Assembly: GCF_017354985.1 (NCBI RefSeq)
Contig: NZ_CP071501.1
Coordinates: 2,251,501-2,315,500 of the forward strand
Reading direction: 5' to 3'
Origin: Shewanella cyperi
Lineage (GTDB): Bacteria > Pseudomonadota > Gammaproteobacteria > Enterobacterales > Shewanellaceae
Length of the DNA stretch: 64,000 nucleotides
The position numbers and the translations under genes are program-made. Below the pieces are notes generated by a model. That model was not told the origin of the DNA. It did no database searches and saw only the letters and a program-made list of their open reading frames with translations. Shown here piece after piece: positions 25,987 through 34,255 of the stretch; positions within the stretch are counted from its first letter, which is position 1, and every line of letters begins with the position of its first letter.

Positions 25987-26006
25987 TACTGGTTATTTAT
26001 ACAGTG
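25987..26006. promoter_or_regulatory. LexA (SOS) box
   Basis: TACTGGTTATTTATACAGTG matches the LexA consensus TACTGTATATATATACAGTA, with CTG-N10-CAG intact. It lies 12 bp upstream of the yebG start and 59 bp upstream of the divergent letA gene, so LexA could influence both directions. Confidence 0.8.
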
Positions 26007-26064
26007 CATAGAGTGTCACAGGTGCAACTAATGATGCAAGTCCGGAACGGGATCTGCTAGTATC

Positions 26065-26793
26065 ATGGCATTAAAAGCGGCAATAATTGAATTCTTTTCA
26101 CGTGATTACGGAAACTTACGCGCAAAAATGTCCGCCGCTGCCAAAGAGGAAGTCAGTTTAGCCATTATGCAAGACGATGCCGTAGACCAGACAGTCATTC
26201 TCTGCCGTGCCTGCGACATGGCGGTGCGCAAGCGAGCCCTGCCCTCGGGGGTTCGAGCCCTGTGTCCGCGCTGTCATACGGCACTGTACGATACGCCATA
26301 CTGCTCCATCAACGGCATGCTGGCTTTGTGTGTGGCCGCCCTCGCTTTCTACCTGCCCGCCAACCTGTTCCCTGTGCTGGAGCTGCATTTTCTCGGCAGT
26401 GTGCGTACCGCCAGCGTGGTGGAAGGCGCCATGGCGGTGATGTCATTGGGTTACTGGGTAGTCGGAGTGGCCGTATTAACCGCCGCCGTCGTTGCCCCCG
26501 GTATCCTGCTGTTGTCCATACTGGGTCAGATCCTGCTCATCAAGGCCGGACTCAAGCAAGGATGGCAACGCACCACCTACGAATGGTTACTGGAGCAACA
26601 CGGCCTGCTGAGCCAGTTAACCATGCTGGAAATCTATGTGATCAGCTTTCTGGTCTCGGCATTTCAGCTGGCAGATTTTTCCGACATCTATTTCGGTGTC
26701 GGTACCTTTTGTTTCACCATGCTGTTTCTGGTGACCCTGTTTCTGCAGCGTGAATACAACCTTGAACATATGTGGAGCTACCTCGATGTCTGA
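26065..26793 (+). CDS. letA: LetA/PqiA-like protein, N-terminal half
   Basis: A 242-residue inner-membrane protein corresponding to the first half of E. coli LetA (YebS). It has a zinc-ribbon-like CxxC pair (CRAC near 47-50 and CPRC near 67-70) followed by four hydrophobic helices (about 84-105, 125-165, 185-210 and 215-233). LetA works with the MCE tunnel LetB in lipid transport across the periplasm. In E. coli both halves are fused in one chain of about 430 residues; here the second half is a separate gene overlapping this one by 8 bp. No strong ribosome-binding site precedes the ATG at 26065; starts at 26128 or 26167 are possible. Confidence 0.85.
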   Translation: MALKAAIIEFFSRDYGNLRAKMSAAAKEEVSLAIMQDDAVDQTVILCRACDMAVRKRALPSGVRALCPRCHTALYDTPYCSINGMLALCVAALAFYLPANLFPVLELHFLGSVRTASVVEGAMAVMSLGYWVVGVAVLTAAVVAPGILLLSILGQILLIKAGLKQGWQRTTYEWLLEQHGLLSQLTMLEIYVISFLVSAFQLADFSDIYFGVGTFCFTMLFLVTLFLQREYNLEHMWSYLDV

Positions 26794-27412
26794 AGCCGGC
26801 ACCCAGGGTAAGGATTTAGGCTTGCTGCTGTGCAATGTCTGCCACAAGGTTAACTCAGCCCATCTCAGCCATTGTTGTCGCTGTGGCGAGGCGATATCCG
26901 AGCGGGACTACAGCAGTTTGCATAAAAGCTGGGCCCTGCTGCTCACCGCCGCCATCCTGCTTATACCGGCCAACATTTATCCCATCACCACTCTGGTGAA
27001 TCAGGGGGTGGTCACCCAGGACACCATTTTCTCCGGCATTAAGCACCTGGTGGATTCGGATATGCTGCCGATAGCCATCATAGTCTTTACCGCCAGCATA
27101 CTGGTGCCTTGGCTCAAAATTATCGGTCTGGCCATTTACCTGACCGCCATCAGCTTTCACCTGCCCATTCCCAAGCGTTTACTGATGGGGGGCTTTCATA
27201 TCATTGAATGGATTGGTCGCTGGTCCATGCTGGATTTATTTGTTATTTCCCTGACTGTGGCACTGGTCAATATGGGACAACTGCTGGACGCCAAACCCGC
27301 GCCGGCCGCTACTGCTTTTGCCTTGGTTATCCTGCTGACCCAGCTGGCCGCCAAGGTGTTGGATACTCGTTTACTTTGGGATCGACTGGAACTCGAACAT
27401 GACGCAAATTGA
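26786..27412 (+). CDS. letA: LetA/PqiA-like protein, C-terminal half
   Basis: A 208-residue inner-membrane protein corresponding to the second half of LetA. A new CxxC pair (CNVC, then CCRC) is near residues 17-38, followed by about four helices with the landmarks IPANIYPI and IGRWSMLDLFVIS, nearly identical to E. coli LetA in those stretches. The ATG at 26786 lies inside the end of the N-half gene (ATGTCTGA) and is preceded by GGAG, so translation is probably coupled and the two halves made in equal amounts. The reading frames differ, but both genes have complete ends. Confidence 0.88.
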   Translation: MSEAGTQGKDLGLLLCNVCHKVNSAHLSHCCRCGEAISERDYSSLHKSWALLLTAAILLIPANIYPITTLVNQGVVTQDTIFSGIKHLVDSDMLPIAIIVFTASILVPWLKIIGLAIYLTAISFHLPIPKRLLMGGFHIIEWIGRWSMLDLFVISLTVALVNMGQLLDAKPAPAATAFALVILLTQLAAKVLDTRLLWDRLELEHDAN

Positions 27413-29996
27413 AGCCCCGAAAGTTGTGAAGAAAAAGCTGTTTTCACCTGTCTGGCTCTTACCCTTGGTGGCTTTGGCTCTGGGCGCCTGGCTCGGGATC
27501 AAAAGCATCCGCGAGTCAGGTGTGGAAATTGTGATCCACTTCCCCAGTGCCACAGGCATAGACGTGGCCAAAACCCTGGTCAAATATCAGGGCCTGACCG
27601 TGGGAAAAGTAACCGACATAGCCATCGACGACAACCTTGAGGGCGTGAACGTCAGGGTCAAAATGGACTACCGCGCCGGCCCCTACTTAAAGGATGACAC
27701 CAAGTTTTGGCTGGTGACCCCCAAGGCATCCATCACAGGTGTCTCAGGCCTCGACGCGCTGTTTTCCGGTAATTATATTGCGGTGCAACCGGGCGATGGT
27801 GACTCCCGCACCCAGTTTGAGGCCGAGCGTGAAGCGCCGCCGCTGCTTCCCGGCAATGAAGGCATAGTGGTGGAACTGGCCAGCGACCGTCTGGGCTCAC
27901 TGGATGTGGGCTCTTCCGTACTCTTTCGCCAACTCCCCGTGGGCCGGGTGGTCAGCTACCGTCTCGAGGGTAACAGGCGCGTCATTATCAGCGCCTTTAT
28001 CCAGGAGCAATACGCACACCTGGTTAAAGCCGATTCACGTTTCTGGAACGTATCGGGCATTGCCATCGATGCCTCCCTGGCTGGGGTACAGATAAAAAGC
28101 GAAAGCATTTCGTCACTGCTGGCCGGCGGGATCAGTTTCAGCTCCTCCGACAGTGACCGTTCAGCCAAACACGGTGACAGCTTTATGCTCTACGAGAGCG
28201 AAGCCAATGCCCTCGGCGGCAGAGTTATCCGTCTGAACGCCAAAGACGCCGACGGTATAGGTGCAGGTACCCAGGTACTGTACCGGGGCCTTGTCATAGG
28301 CAAGGTGCTTGACAGCCATTTGAGTCAGGACGGTGTCGAACTTGAGGTCAAAATTGACGATGATTACGTACAGTTACTGGGTGACAGCGCCCGCTTCTGG
28401 CGCGAAGGAGCCGAATTGTCGCTCTCAGGCATCAAGCATGCCGCCCGTCTGGTAACCGGCGATGTGATTGCCTTTATGCCGGGCCTGGGTATGGCCCGGG
28501 ACAGCTTTCCACTGGAGGCCAACGCTCCCGACCCCATGAATATGGCCCGACATGAACTGCTGCTGCGGGCCGATCGCAACGAAAATATCAGCGAAGGTGC
28601 CGAGGTACGCTACCGCAATGTTGCCATAGGCACGGTCAAATCGGTGTCTTTGGCGCGGGATCTGGACTCGGTGGAATACCGCCTGGAAATTTTGCCCGAG
28701 TTTGCACCGCTGCTGACCCAGGGCAGTTACTTTGTGCCCGAATCGGCGCTGTCCATCGATGCCAGCCTGAGCGGCGTCAAGATGTCACTGGGTGACGCCA
28801 AAACCCTGGTCAGCGGCGCGCTCAGTCTGATCCAGGGCAAGGGGCAACCCCTGCCACCGGGAACGGTACTGAACCTGTACGCTTCGGTGGACGAGGCTGA
28901 CAAGCAGCAGGCATTGGCCGGTCGCAAATACCTCACCCTCAGCAGTCACGATGGTGCAGATTTATCCCAGGGCTCACCGGTTTACTACAAAAAAATGCAA
29001 GTGGGCGAAGTGGTCTCTCTCGACTGGCGCGCCAGTGATGACAGTTTCGCCATCAAACTGGCCATAGACAAAGCTTTCCACTCCTTGCTGGGTGCCAATA
29101 CCGTATTCTGGCGCAACAGCGCTGTGCACCTGGATGCGGGCCTCACAGGTATCAAGGTCGATGTCGCCCCACTCAAGGGTATGCTTGGCGGCAGCATCAG
29201 CCTGGGGATCTTGCCGGAGCAGAGCAAGGTTAACGGCAAGCACCTATATGATACCGAGGCACTGGCCATGGCCAAAGCCAGTGCCCTGTCGCTGACCCTT
29301 AAGGCCGATGCCAGGATCAGCGCAGGTGCCGCCATTCGCTATCAGGGGCATCAGGTCGGTGAAATCACCGAAGTCAGGCTCGATAAAGATCTGACCCATC
29401 TCAATGCCAAAGGCTACTTATACGGAGATTATGCCGATCACTTTAACCGTGACGACGCCCAATTCCTGTTGGTGGATGCACAAATTTCGCTGCGCGGAAT
29501 CGAAGCTCCGGAAACGCTGCTCACCGGCCCCTTTATTTCGGTGCTGCCCGGCCGCAGCGACACCCATGTCGACCATTTCGAAGTCGACTCCAGCATCAGC
29601 CCCTATGCCGCCCTGCCAAAGGATGCGCTGGCGCTGACCCTTGAACGGCCCAATCTCGGCTCCATCAAGCGTGGCAGTCAGATTTTCTACCGTGGCATTG
29701 CCGTGGGACAGGTGGATGGTTATGCCCTGAACCTTCAGGGCGACAAGGTGCAGTTGTTTGTCCACATTGATGGCCGCTATCGCGAGCTCATCAACCAGAG
29801 CAGCGTATTTTATGATTTGTCCGGGATCTCGGTGGACATAGGCCTGTTCTCCGGAGCCAGGGTGCAAACCGGCTCCCTGGAAACCATTTTGGCCGGCGGT
29901 ATTGGGGTATCCACCCTGGACCGAAATGCTCCCGCCATGGTCGAGGGCAGTCTGCTACCCTTGTTGACCAAGGCCGAAGAGGCTTGGCTGCAATAA
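27399..29996 (+). CDS. letB: LetB-type lipid-transport protein with seven MCE domains
   Basis: An 865-residue protein with one N-terminal membrane helix (about 15-35) and seven successive MCE domains, each beginning with a pattern like G..V.Y.G..VG.V, at roughly residues 43, 157, 268, 384, 503, 618 and 735. E. coli LetB (877 residues) also has seven, which stack as hexameric rings to form a hydrophobic tunnel across the periplasm. The start overlaps the letA C-half by 14 bp. The operon letA(N)-letA(C)-letB is therefore complete and ends at a clear terminator. Confidence 0.95.
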   Translation: MTQIEAPKVVKKKLFSPVWLLPLVALALGAWLGIKSIRESGVEIVIHFPSATGIDVAKTLVKYQGLTVGKVTDIAIDDNLEGVNVRVKMDYRAGPYLKDDTKFWLVTPKASITGVSGLDALFSGNYIAVQPGDGDSRTQFEAEREAPPLLPGNEGIVVELASDRLGSLDVGSSVLFRQLPVGRVVSYRLEGNRRVIISAFIQEQYAHLVKADSRFWNVSGIAIDASLAGVQIKSESISSLLAGGISFSSSDSDRSAKHGDSFMLYESEANALGGRVIRLNAKDADGIGAGTQVLYRGLVIGKVLDSHLSQDGVELEVKIDDDYVQLLGDSARFWREGAELSLSGIKHAARLVTGDVIAFMPGLGMARDSFPLEANAPDPMNMARHELLLRADRNENISEGAEVRYRNVAIGTVKSVSLARDLDSVEYRLEILPEFAPLLTQGSYFVPESALSIDASLSGVKMSLGDAKTLVSGALSLIQGKGQPLPPGTVLNLYASVDEADKQQALAGRKYLTLSSHDGADLSQGSPVYYKKMQVGEVVSLDWRASDDSFAIKLAIDKAFHSLLGANTVFWRNSAVHLDAGLTGIKVDVAPLKGMLGGSISLGILPEQSKVNGKHLYDTEALAMAKASALSLTLKADARISAGAAIRYQGHQVGEITEVRLDKDLTHLNAKGYLYGDYADHFNRDDAQFLLVDAQISLRGIEAPETLLTGPFISVLPGRSDTHVDHFEVDSSISPYAALPKDALALTLERPNLGSIKRGSQIFYRGIAVGQVDGYALNLQGDKVQLFVHIDGRYRELINQSSVFYDLSGISVDIGLFSGARVQTGSLETILAGGIGVSTLDRNAPAMVEGSLLPLLTKAEEAWLQ

Positions 29997-30022
29997 GCGC
30001 TGATACCTGTGCCACATAGAAT

Positions 30023-30052
30023 AAAAAAGCCGGATAATTCCGGCTTTTTTAT
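30023..30052. terminator. Bidirectional terminator between letB and the SpmAB-like gene
   Basis: AAAAAAGCCGGA (30023-30034) pairs with TCCGGCTTTTTT (30039-30050) around a 4-nt loop. Runs of A on one side and T on the other make it work for both converging genes. Confidence 0.9.
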
Positions 30053-30086
30053 TGGCGCATAGCGCTTGGCCTTTGCCGTAAAACCA

Positions 30087-31313
30087 TCAGCCGTAAAACC
30101 AATAGCACACCCCGATGGCGGTCAGTATCCCGCTCAGATCGGCAAGCAAGGCACAGGGAACGGCGTGGCGGCTGTACCTTATGCCCACAGCCCCGAAATA
30201 CACGGCCAATACGTAGAATGTGGTTTCTGTGCTGCCCTGCACCACGGCGGCAAGCCGACCGGCAAAAGAGTCCACGCCAAAATGATTCATGGTTTCCAGC
30301 ATCATGGCCCGGGCGCCGCTGCCGCTGAAGGGTTTCATCAACGCCGTTGGCATGGCATCGATAAAGCGCCCATCCAGTCCCAAGGCCTGCACCATGGTAG
30401 CCAGCAAGCCCAGCACAACGTCCAACGCCCCGGATGCCCGCAGCAGACCAATGGCCAGCAGCATAGCCAACAAATAAGGGATCAGGGCCACCGCCTGGGC
30501 AAATCCCTCCTTGGCGCCATCAACAAACTCATCGTAAATCGCCACCCGTTTCAGCGCCGCCAGCAGTACAAAGGCAAACACCAGGGCCAGCAAAACCCCA
30601 TTCCCCAGGTTGGTGGAAAAGTCGCCAATGGCATCGGAGCCCAGGCCCATCAGGTACCACACCAAGGCGCCCAATCCTGCAAACAGCACTGCGCCATAAC
30701 CCAGTACCAGAGTATTGAGCAAGGGCAGACGCTGCACCCAGGCAACGGCCAATAATCCCACCAGGCTGGAACTGGTGGTGGCGAGCAAAATAGGCAAAAA
30801 CACATCCGCCGGCGCCACGGCCCCCTGCTGGGCTCGAAACAGGAACACTGTCACGGGCACCAGGGTCACGGAGGAGGTATTGAGCACCAGAAACAGGATC
30901 TGGGCATTGCTGGCCACGGCAGCGCTGGGATTGACGCTTTGTAAATCGTGCATGGCCTTAAGGCCCAGAGGGGTAGCGGCATTGTCCAGTCCAAGCAGAT
31001 TGGCGGTCAGGTTCATGGTCACGCTGCCGTATGCAGGATGTCCCCGGGGGATCTCGGGCATTAATTTACTGAGCAGCGGTTCAGTTATCCGGGCCAACCA
31101 GGCCACCATGCCGGCCCGCTCACCTATGCGCATCAGCCCCATCCACAGGGCCAGCACGCCCACCAGGCCTATGGCGATTTCCGCGGCCAGCTTGGCGCTG
31201 GCGAACAGCGCCTCCACCGTCTGGGACAATACCGCCAATTCTCCTTGCAGCAGACGAATGACCACCGCCGCCATGGAGATCAAGAAAAAGCCCAGCCAAA
31301 CCCGATTCAGCAC
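30087..31313 (-). CDS. Nucleoside-recognition (SpmA/SpmB-like) membrane protein
   Basis: A 408-residue membrane protein with about nine hydrophobic segments. It contains two Gate (nucleoside-recognition) domains, as if SpmA and SpmB of Bacillus were joined: the first with ...PRGHPAYGSVTMNLTANLLGLDNAATPLG near residues 90-125, the second with FSGSGARAMMLETM and VQGSTETTFYVLAVYFG near 325-370. Homologues relate to spore maturation in Firmicutes, but in a non-spore-former the substrate is unknown. The likely start is the GTG at 31313, preceded by GGGAG; an in-frame GTG at 31331 is an alternative. Confidence 0.82.
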   Translation of the reverse strand: MLNRVWLGFFLISMAAVVIRLLQGELAVLSQTVEALFASAKLAAEIAIGLVGVLALWMGLMRIGERAGMVAWLARITEPLLSKLMPEIPRGHPAYGSVTMNLTANLLGLDNAATPLGLKAMHDLQSVNPSAAVASNAQILFLVLNTSSVTLVPVTVFLFRAQQGAVAPADVFLPILLATTSSSLVGLLAVAWVQRLPLLNTLVLGYGAVLFAGLGALVWYLMGLGSDAIGDFSTNLGNGVLLALVFAFVLLAALKRVAIYDEFVDGAKEGFAQAVALIPYLLAMLLAIGLLRASGALDVVLGLLATMVQALGLDGRFIDAMPTALMKPFSGSGARAMMLETMNHFGVDSFAGRLAAVVQGSTETTFYVLAVYFGAVGIRYSRHAVPCALLADLSGILTAIGVCYWFYG

Positions 31314-31385
31314 ATCGCACTCCCATGCCACAGAGGCGCCTTTGTTTGCTATAATCGCGCCAGTTTTTTACCGCTATGGCCTACT

Positions 31386-32789
31386 ATGGTTCAGTTAAAT
31401 CAAAAATTTATCAATAGCATCGCCAAAGATTTGCCTGCCCATCTGTCGCTGGACGACTTTATTCATTACTGCGGCCTGCCTTTGCGCCCCGCGATTCGGG
31501 TCAACACCCTGAAAACAGATGCGACAAAGTTGAAGGCTCTGCTGGAGCCCAAGGGCTGGCAGTTCGAGCCCATTCCCTGGTGCCGGGATGGTTTTTGGGT
31601 GCAATACCCACAGGAGTGCCAACCCGGAAATCTCAGCGCTCATCTGCAGGGCCTGTTTTACATTCAGGAAGCCAGCTCCATGCTGCCGCCAACGGCACTG
31701 TTCAAGGACAATGAACCGAATACAGTGCTGGACGTCGCCTCGGCCCCCGGCTCCAAAACCACCCAGATGGCGGCCCTGATGGCCAACCGGGGGCTGCTGG
31801 TTGCCAATGAATATTCCTCCAGTCGGGTTAAGGTATTACATGCCAACCTGCTGCGCATGGGGGTATACAACTGCGCCCTGACCCATTTTGACGGTCGGGT
31901 ATTCGGCGAATACCTGTATGAAACCTTTGATGCCGTGCTGCTCGACGCTCCCTGCGGCGGTGAAGGTACGGTGCGCAAGGATGCCGATGCCCTGAAGCAC
32001 TGGGATGAAAGCGAAATCGGTGCCATAGCCGATACCCAGAAGGCGCTGATAAACTCCGCCTTTCTGGCCCTGAAGCCGGGCGGTGTGCTGGTCTACTCCA
32101 CCTGCACCCTGAACCGGCGGGAAAACCAGGAAGTCTGCCTCCACCTCAAGCAAAAATACGGCGATGCGGTCGAATTCGAGTCCCTGGAAAACTTGTTCGA
32201 CGGCGCCCACAAGGCGTTGACCAGCGAAGGATTCCTGCATATTTGGCCCCAAATATACGACAGTGAGGGCTTCTTCGTTGCCAGACTGCGCAAAACCGCC
32301 TCGGTCCCCAGGGAGCATCCAGAACCCAGGCTGCAAAAGCAGTTCCCATTTCAGAAAGCGAGCAACAAGGATGCGCTCAGGCTACAACAGGCCTTTGCAG
32401 ACTTGGGACTGAACTGGCCCGCCGAAGGGCAACTTATGGCCAGAGATGACGAGTTCTGGTGGTTCCCGGACGGCTTCGAAGCACTGCAGGGCAAAATGCG
32501 TTTTCAGCGTATCGGCATCAAACTGGCCGATGACGCCAAACACGGTTTGAAAATACGCCACGAAGCGGTGATCGCGTTCGGTACCCAAAACAAGGCATTG
32601 GTGTTGGATGAGGAGCAGGCGTGCCAATACCTGATGGGACGGGACATCGCCTTGGATGTCCCCGCCAAGGCCTCAGGGGAGAAACTGGTCTGGTGCCAGG
32701 GGGCTCCGCTTGGTGTGGTGAAGCACCTGGGGAACAGGCTGAAAAACGGCCTTCCGAGGGATTTGGTCAGGGATAAGGTGCAGAGTTAG
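31386..32789 (+). CDS. rsmF: 16S rRNA m5C1407 methyltransferase
   Basis: A 467-residue RNA methyltransferase of the RsmF (YebU) type, which methylates C1407 of 16S rRNA. The SAM-binding motif VASAPGSKTTQ is near residues 116-126, DAPCGGEGTVRKD near 187-199 and the catalytic Cys in YSTCTLNR near 238-245. The C-terminal part (ELVRD-type ending) is the PUA-like domain of the family. The frame is open for 47 codons upstream, but this ATG gives the E. coli-like N terminus (LSLDDFIHYC...LRPAIRVNTLK). It diverges from the SpmAB-like gene. Confidence 0.93.
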   Translation: MVQLNQKFINSIAKDLPAHLSLDDFIHYCGLPLRPAIRVNTLKTDATKLKALLEPKGWQFEPIPWCRDGFWVQYPQECQPGNLSAHLQGLFYIQEASSMLPPTALFKDNEPNTVLDVASAPGSKTTQMAALMANRGLLVANEYSSSRVKVLHANLLRMGVYNCALTHFDGRVFGEYLYETFDAVLLDAPCGGEGTVRKDADALKHWDESEIGAIADTQKALINSAFLALKPGGVLVYSTCTLNRRENQEVCLHLKQKYGDAVEFESLENLFDGAHKALTSEGFLHIWPQIYDSEGFFVARLRKTASVPREHPEPRLQKQFPFQKASNKDALRLQQAFADLGLNWPAEGQLMARDDEFWWFPDGFEALQGKMRFQRIGIKLADDAKHGLKIRHEAVIAFGTQNKALVLDEEQACQYLMGRDIALDVPAKASGEKLVWCQGAPLGVVKHLGNRLKNGLPRDLVRDKVQS

Positions 32790-32863
32790 TGGGCAGATTG
32801 GCCCTTGCTACCACCATGAGTTGCGAACCAAGTCACATTTTCTTACAGCTGAAGCAAAAATAA

Positions 32864-32892
32864 TTGCACATTAATTAAGCAACGCCTGATAG
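32864..32892 (+). promoter_or_regulatory. Candidate promoter of a small RNA
   Basis: TTGCAC and TGATAG are separated by exactly 17 bp in the gap after rsmF. Transcription would begin near 32899 and run into the hairpin series and terminator at 33007-33043. Confidence 0.4.
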
Positions 32893-32898
32893 CTGTGT

Positions 32899-33043
32899 CT
32901 ACACTTAGTGGCAGTGACCCTGAACGTCAGGGGCAGATTTTTGCAAAAGCTGCCAAGGCGGCTTTTAACCAGTAGCGCACGGCTCATTTATTGAGCCATT
33001 CCCCTGGGCCCAAAACAATTGGAATAGTTTTGGGCCTTTTTTT
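32899..33043 (+). ncRNA. Candidate structured small RNA
   Basis: In the 306-bp gap between rsmF and tatD I see a promoter-like pair, then four hairpins in 130 nt: CCCTGA/TCAGGG at 32918-32932, AAAAGCTGC/GCGGCTTTT at 32945-32966, GGCTCA/TGAGCC at 32981-32997, and a strong intrinsic terminator. CAGGGG at 32929-32933 could instead pair with CCCCTG at 33001-33006, enclosing the two middle hairpins. No open frame of note is present. It matches no RNA family that I can name; it might alternatively be a long structured 3' untranslated region of rsmF. Confidence 0.4.
33007..33043 (+). terminator. Strong intrinsic terminator
   Basis: GGCCCAAAAC at 33007-33016 pairs with GTTTTGGGCC at 33027-33036, followed by seven T residues. 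It faces the plus strand only, ending rsmF and/or the candidate small RNA before the convergent tatD gene. Confidence 0.9.
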
Positions 33044-33095
33044 ATGGGCGATTTTTCAAGGAAAGAAACTTGGGGCTCCGCCAATAAGCATCCAA

Positions 33096-33884
33096 TCAGC
33101 GGCCAATCAGCCGTGCAGCGTCCTTGAACAAGGTGAAGAAGTTCTCGCTGGTATACGCGGCCAAGTCTTCATACTTTTCACCACGTAACTGGGCAACAAA
33201 CTCGGCCACGTCTCGGACATAGGCGGGTTGATTTTCCTGCCCCCGGTGCGGCACCGGCGCCAGATAGGGTGAGTCAGTTTCCACCAGCAGCCTGTCTTTG
33301 GGCACCTTGCGGATCACATTACGCAACTCGGCGGCATTTTTGAAGGTCACTATCCCGGAGACCGAGATATAAAAACCCAGATCCATGGCAGCCTTGGCCA
33401 TTTCCCAGGTCTCGGTAAAACAGTGCAGCACACCGCCTACCTGATCTGCCCCACCCTGAGTTAACAGGGCTATGGTGTCTTCGCGGGCATCGCGGGTATG
33501 CACAATCAAAGGTTTGTTGACTTCACGGGCCAGGGCTATCTGATCTGCAAAACACTGCTGCTGCAGTTCGCGGGAATCATCGGCGTAAAAATAGTCCAGC
33601 CCGGTTTCGCCAATGGCAACCACCCGGGGATGGGCGGCAAAAGTGCGCAGCTCATCCACATCCAGACCTTCTTTGACATCCAGGGGATGGACGCCGCTGG
33701 AAAGGAATACCTGCTCAAAGCCAGCCACCTTGTCCAGCATCGACTGGAATCCCTTCTGCCGCACATTGACGCACAGCATGTAGTCCACCCCTCTGGCCTT
33801 GGCATCACTGAGCAGTTGTGTCAGTTCTACCTGGGTGGGGGCAGCTTTAAGCCTGTCAAGATGGCAATGGGAATCGATAAGCAC
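33096..33884 (-). CDS. ycfH: TatD-family metal-dependent hydrolase (YcfH type)
   Basis: A 262-residue TIM-barrel hydrolase of the TatD family, members of which are 3'-5' exonucleases or quality-control factors. Metal ligands are visible: HCH in the N-terminal DSHCHLD, Glu in GETGLDYFY near residue 93, His in IVHTRDA near 127, HCFTE near 155 and Asp in ETDSPYL near 204. GTG is the only reasonable start: a stop lies seven codons upstream. It is the last gene of the long mrp-to-tatD operon, 43 bp after pilZ. Confidence 0.9.
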   Translation of the reverse strand: MLIDSHCHLDRLKAAPTQVELTQLLSDAKARGVDYMLCVNVRQKGFQSMLDKVAGFEQVFLSSGVHPLDVKEGLDVDELRTFAAHPRVVAIGETGLDYFYADDSRELQQQCFADQIALAREVNKPLIVHTRDAREDTIALLTQGGADQVGGVLHCFTETWEMAKAAMDLGFYISVSGIVTFKNAAELRNVIRKVPKDRLLVETDSPYLAPVPHRGQENQPAYVRDVAEFVAQLRGEKYEDLAAYTSENFFTLFKDAARLIGR

Positions 33885-33927
33885 AGTAAAATATCCGGCT
33901 GACTAAGGGGACGGCAAGGATACAGAG

Positions 33928-34254
33928 CTACATGGTGCAGGTCAAATCACCGGAGGCCAGCTCCCGTGACAACAGGGTCTCTATGTGATGTTTGTGAGTG
34001 TCGGCATCGGTGAGGATCTTGATCCCTATGCCGGCGGGACGACCACCGGAGGCGCCAATCGGATTAATCCACACCACCACACCACTGAACTCGTGGGCCG
34101 TGGTTGCGCCGGGTAAGCGGTAGCCTATGGTCAGCTCCTGCCCCAGGTAATGGGCTTCACTGGTGGCAATAAACAACCCGGCCGGTTTAATAAAAGGCAT
34201 ATAGGCACGATACAACTGGTGTAAAGTGTCAAAGTTAACCACAAGATCTACCAT
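33928..34254 (-). CDS. pilZ: Type IV pilus biogenesis protein PilZ
   Basis: A 108-residue protein that resembles the founding PilZ of Pseudomonas aeruginosa over its whole length: LYRAYMPFIKPAGLFIAT, GVVVWINPIGASGGRPAGIGI and a C-terminal methionine after a threonine-rich tail. Like that protein it lacks the RxxxR motif, so it probably does not bind cyclic di-GMP itself but acts through PilB/FimX-type partners in pilus assembly. It is one base from the holB stop and lies between holB and tatD, as in Pseudomonas. Confidence 0.85.
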   Translation of the reverse strand: MVDLVVNFDTLHQLYRAYMPFIKPAGLFIATSEAHYLGQELTIGYRLPGATTAHEFSGVVVWINPIGASGGRPAGIGIKILTDADTHKHHIETLLSRELASGDLTCTM

Positions 34255-34255
34255 A

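Noticed and set aside
26065-27412. Frameshifted single letA gene
   Set aside because: Each half has its own start, stop and ribosome-binding context, and the second start overlaps the first stop as in coupled genes; true split genes are the better reading, though resequencing could still overturn it.
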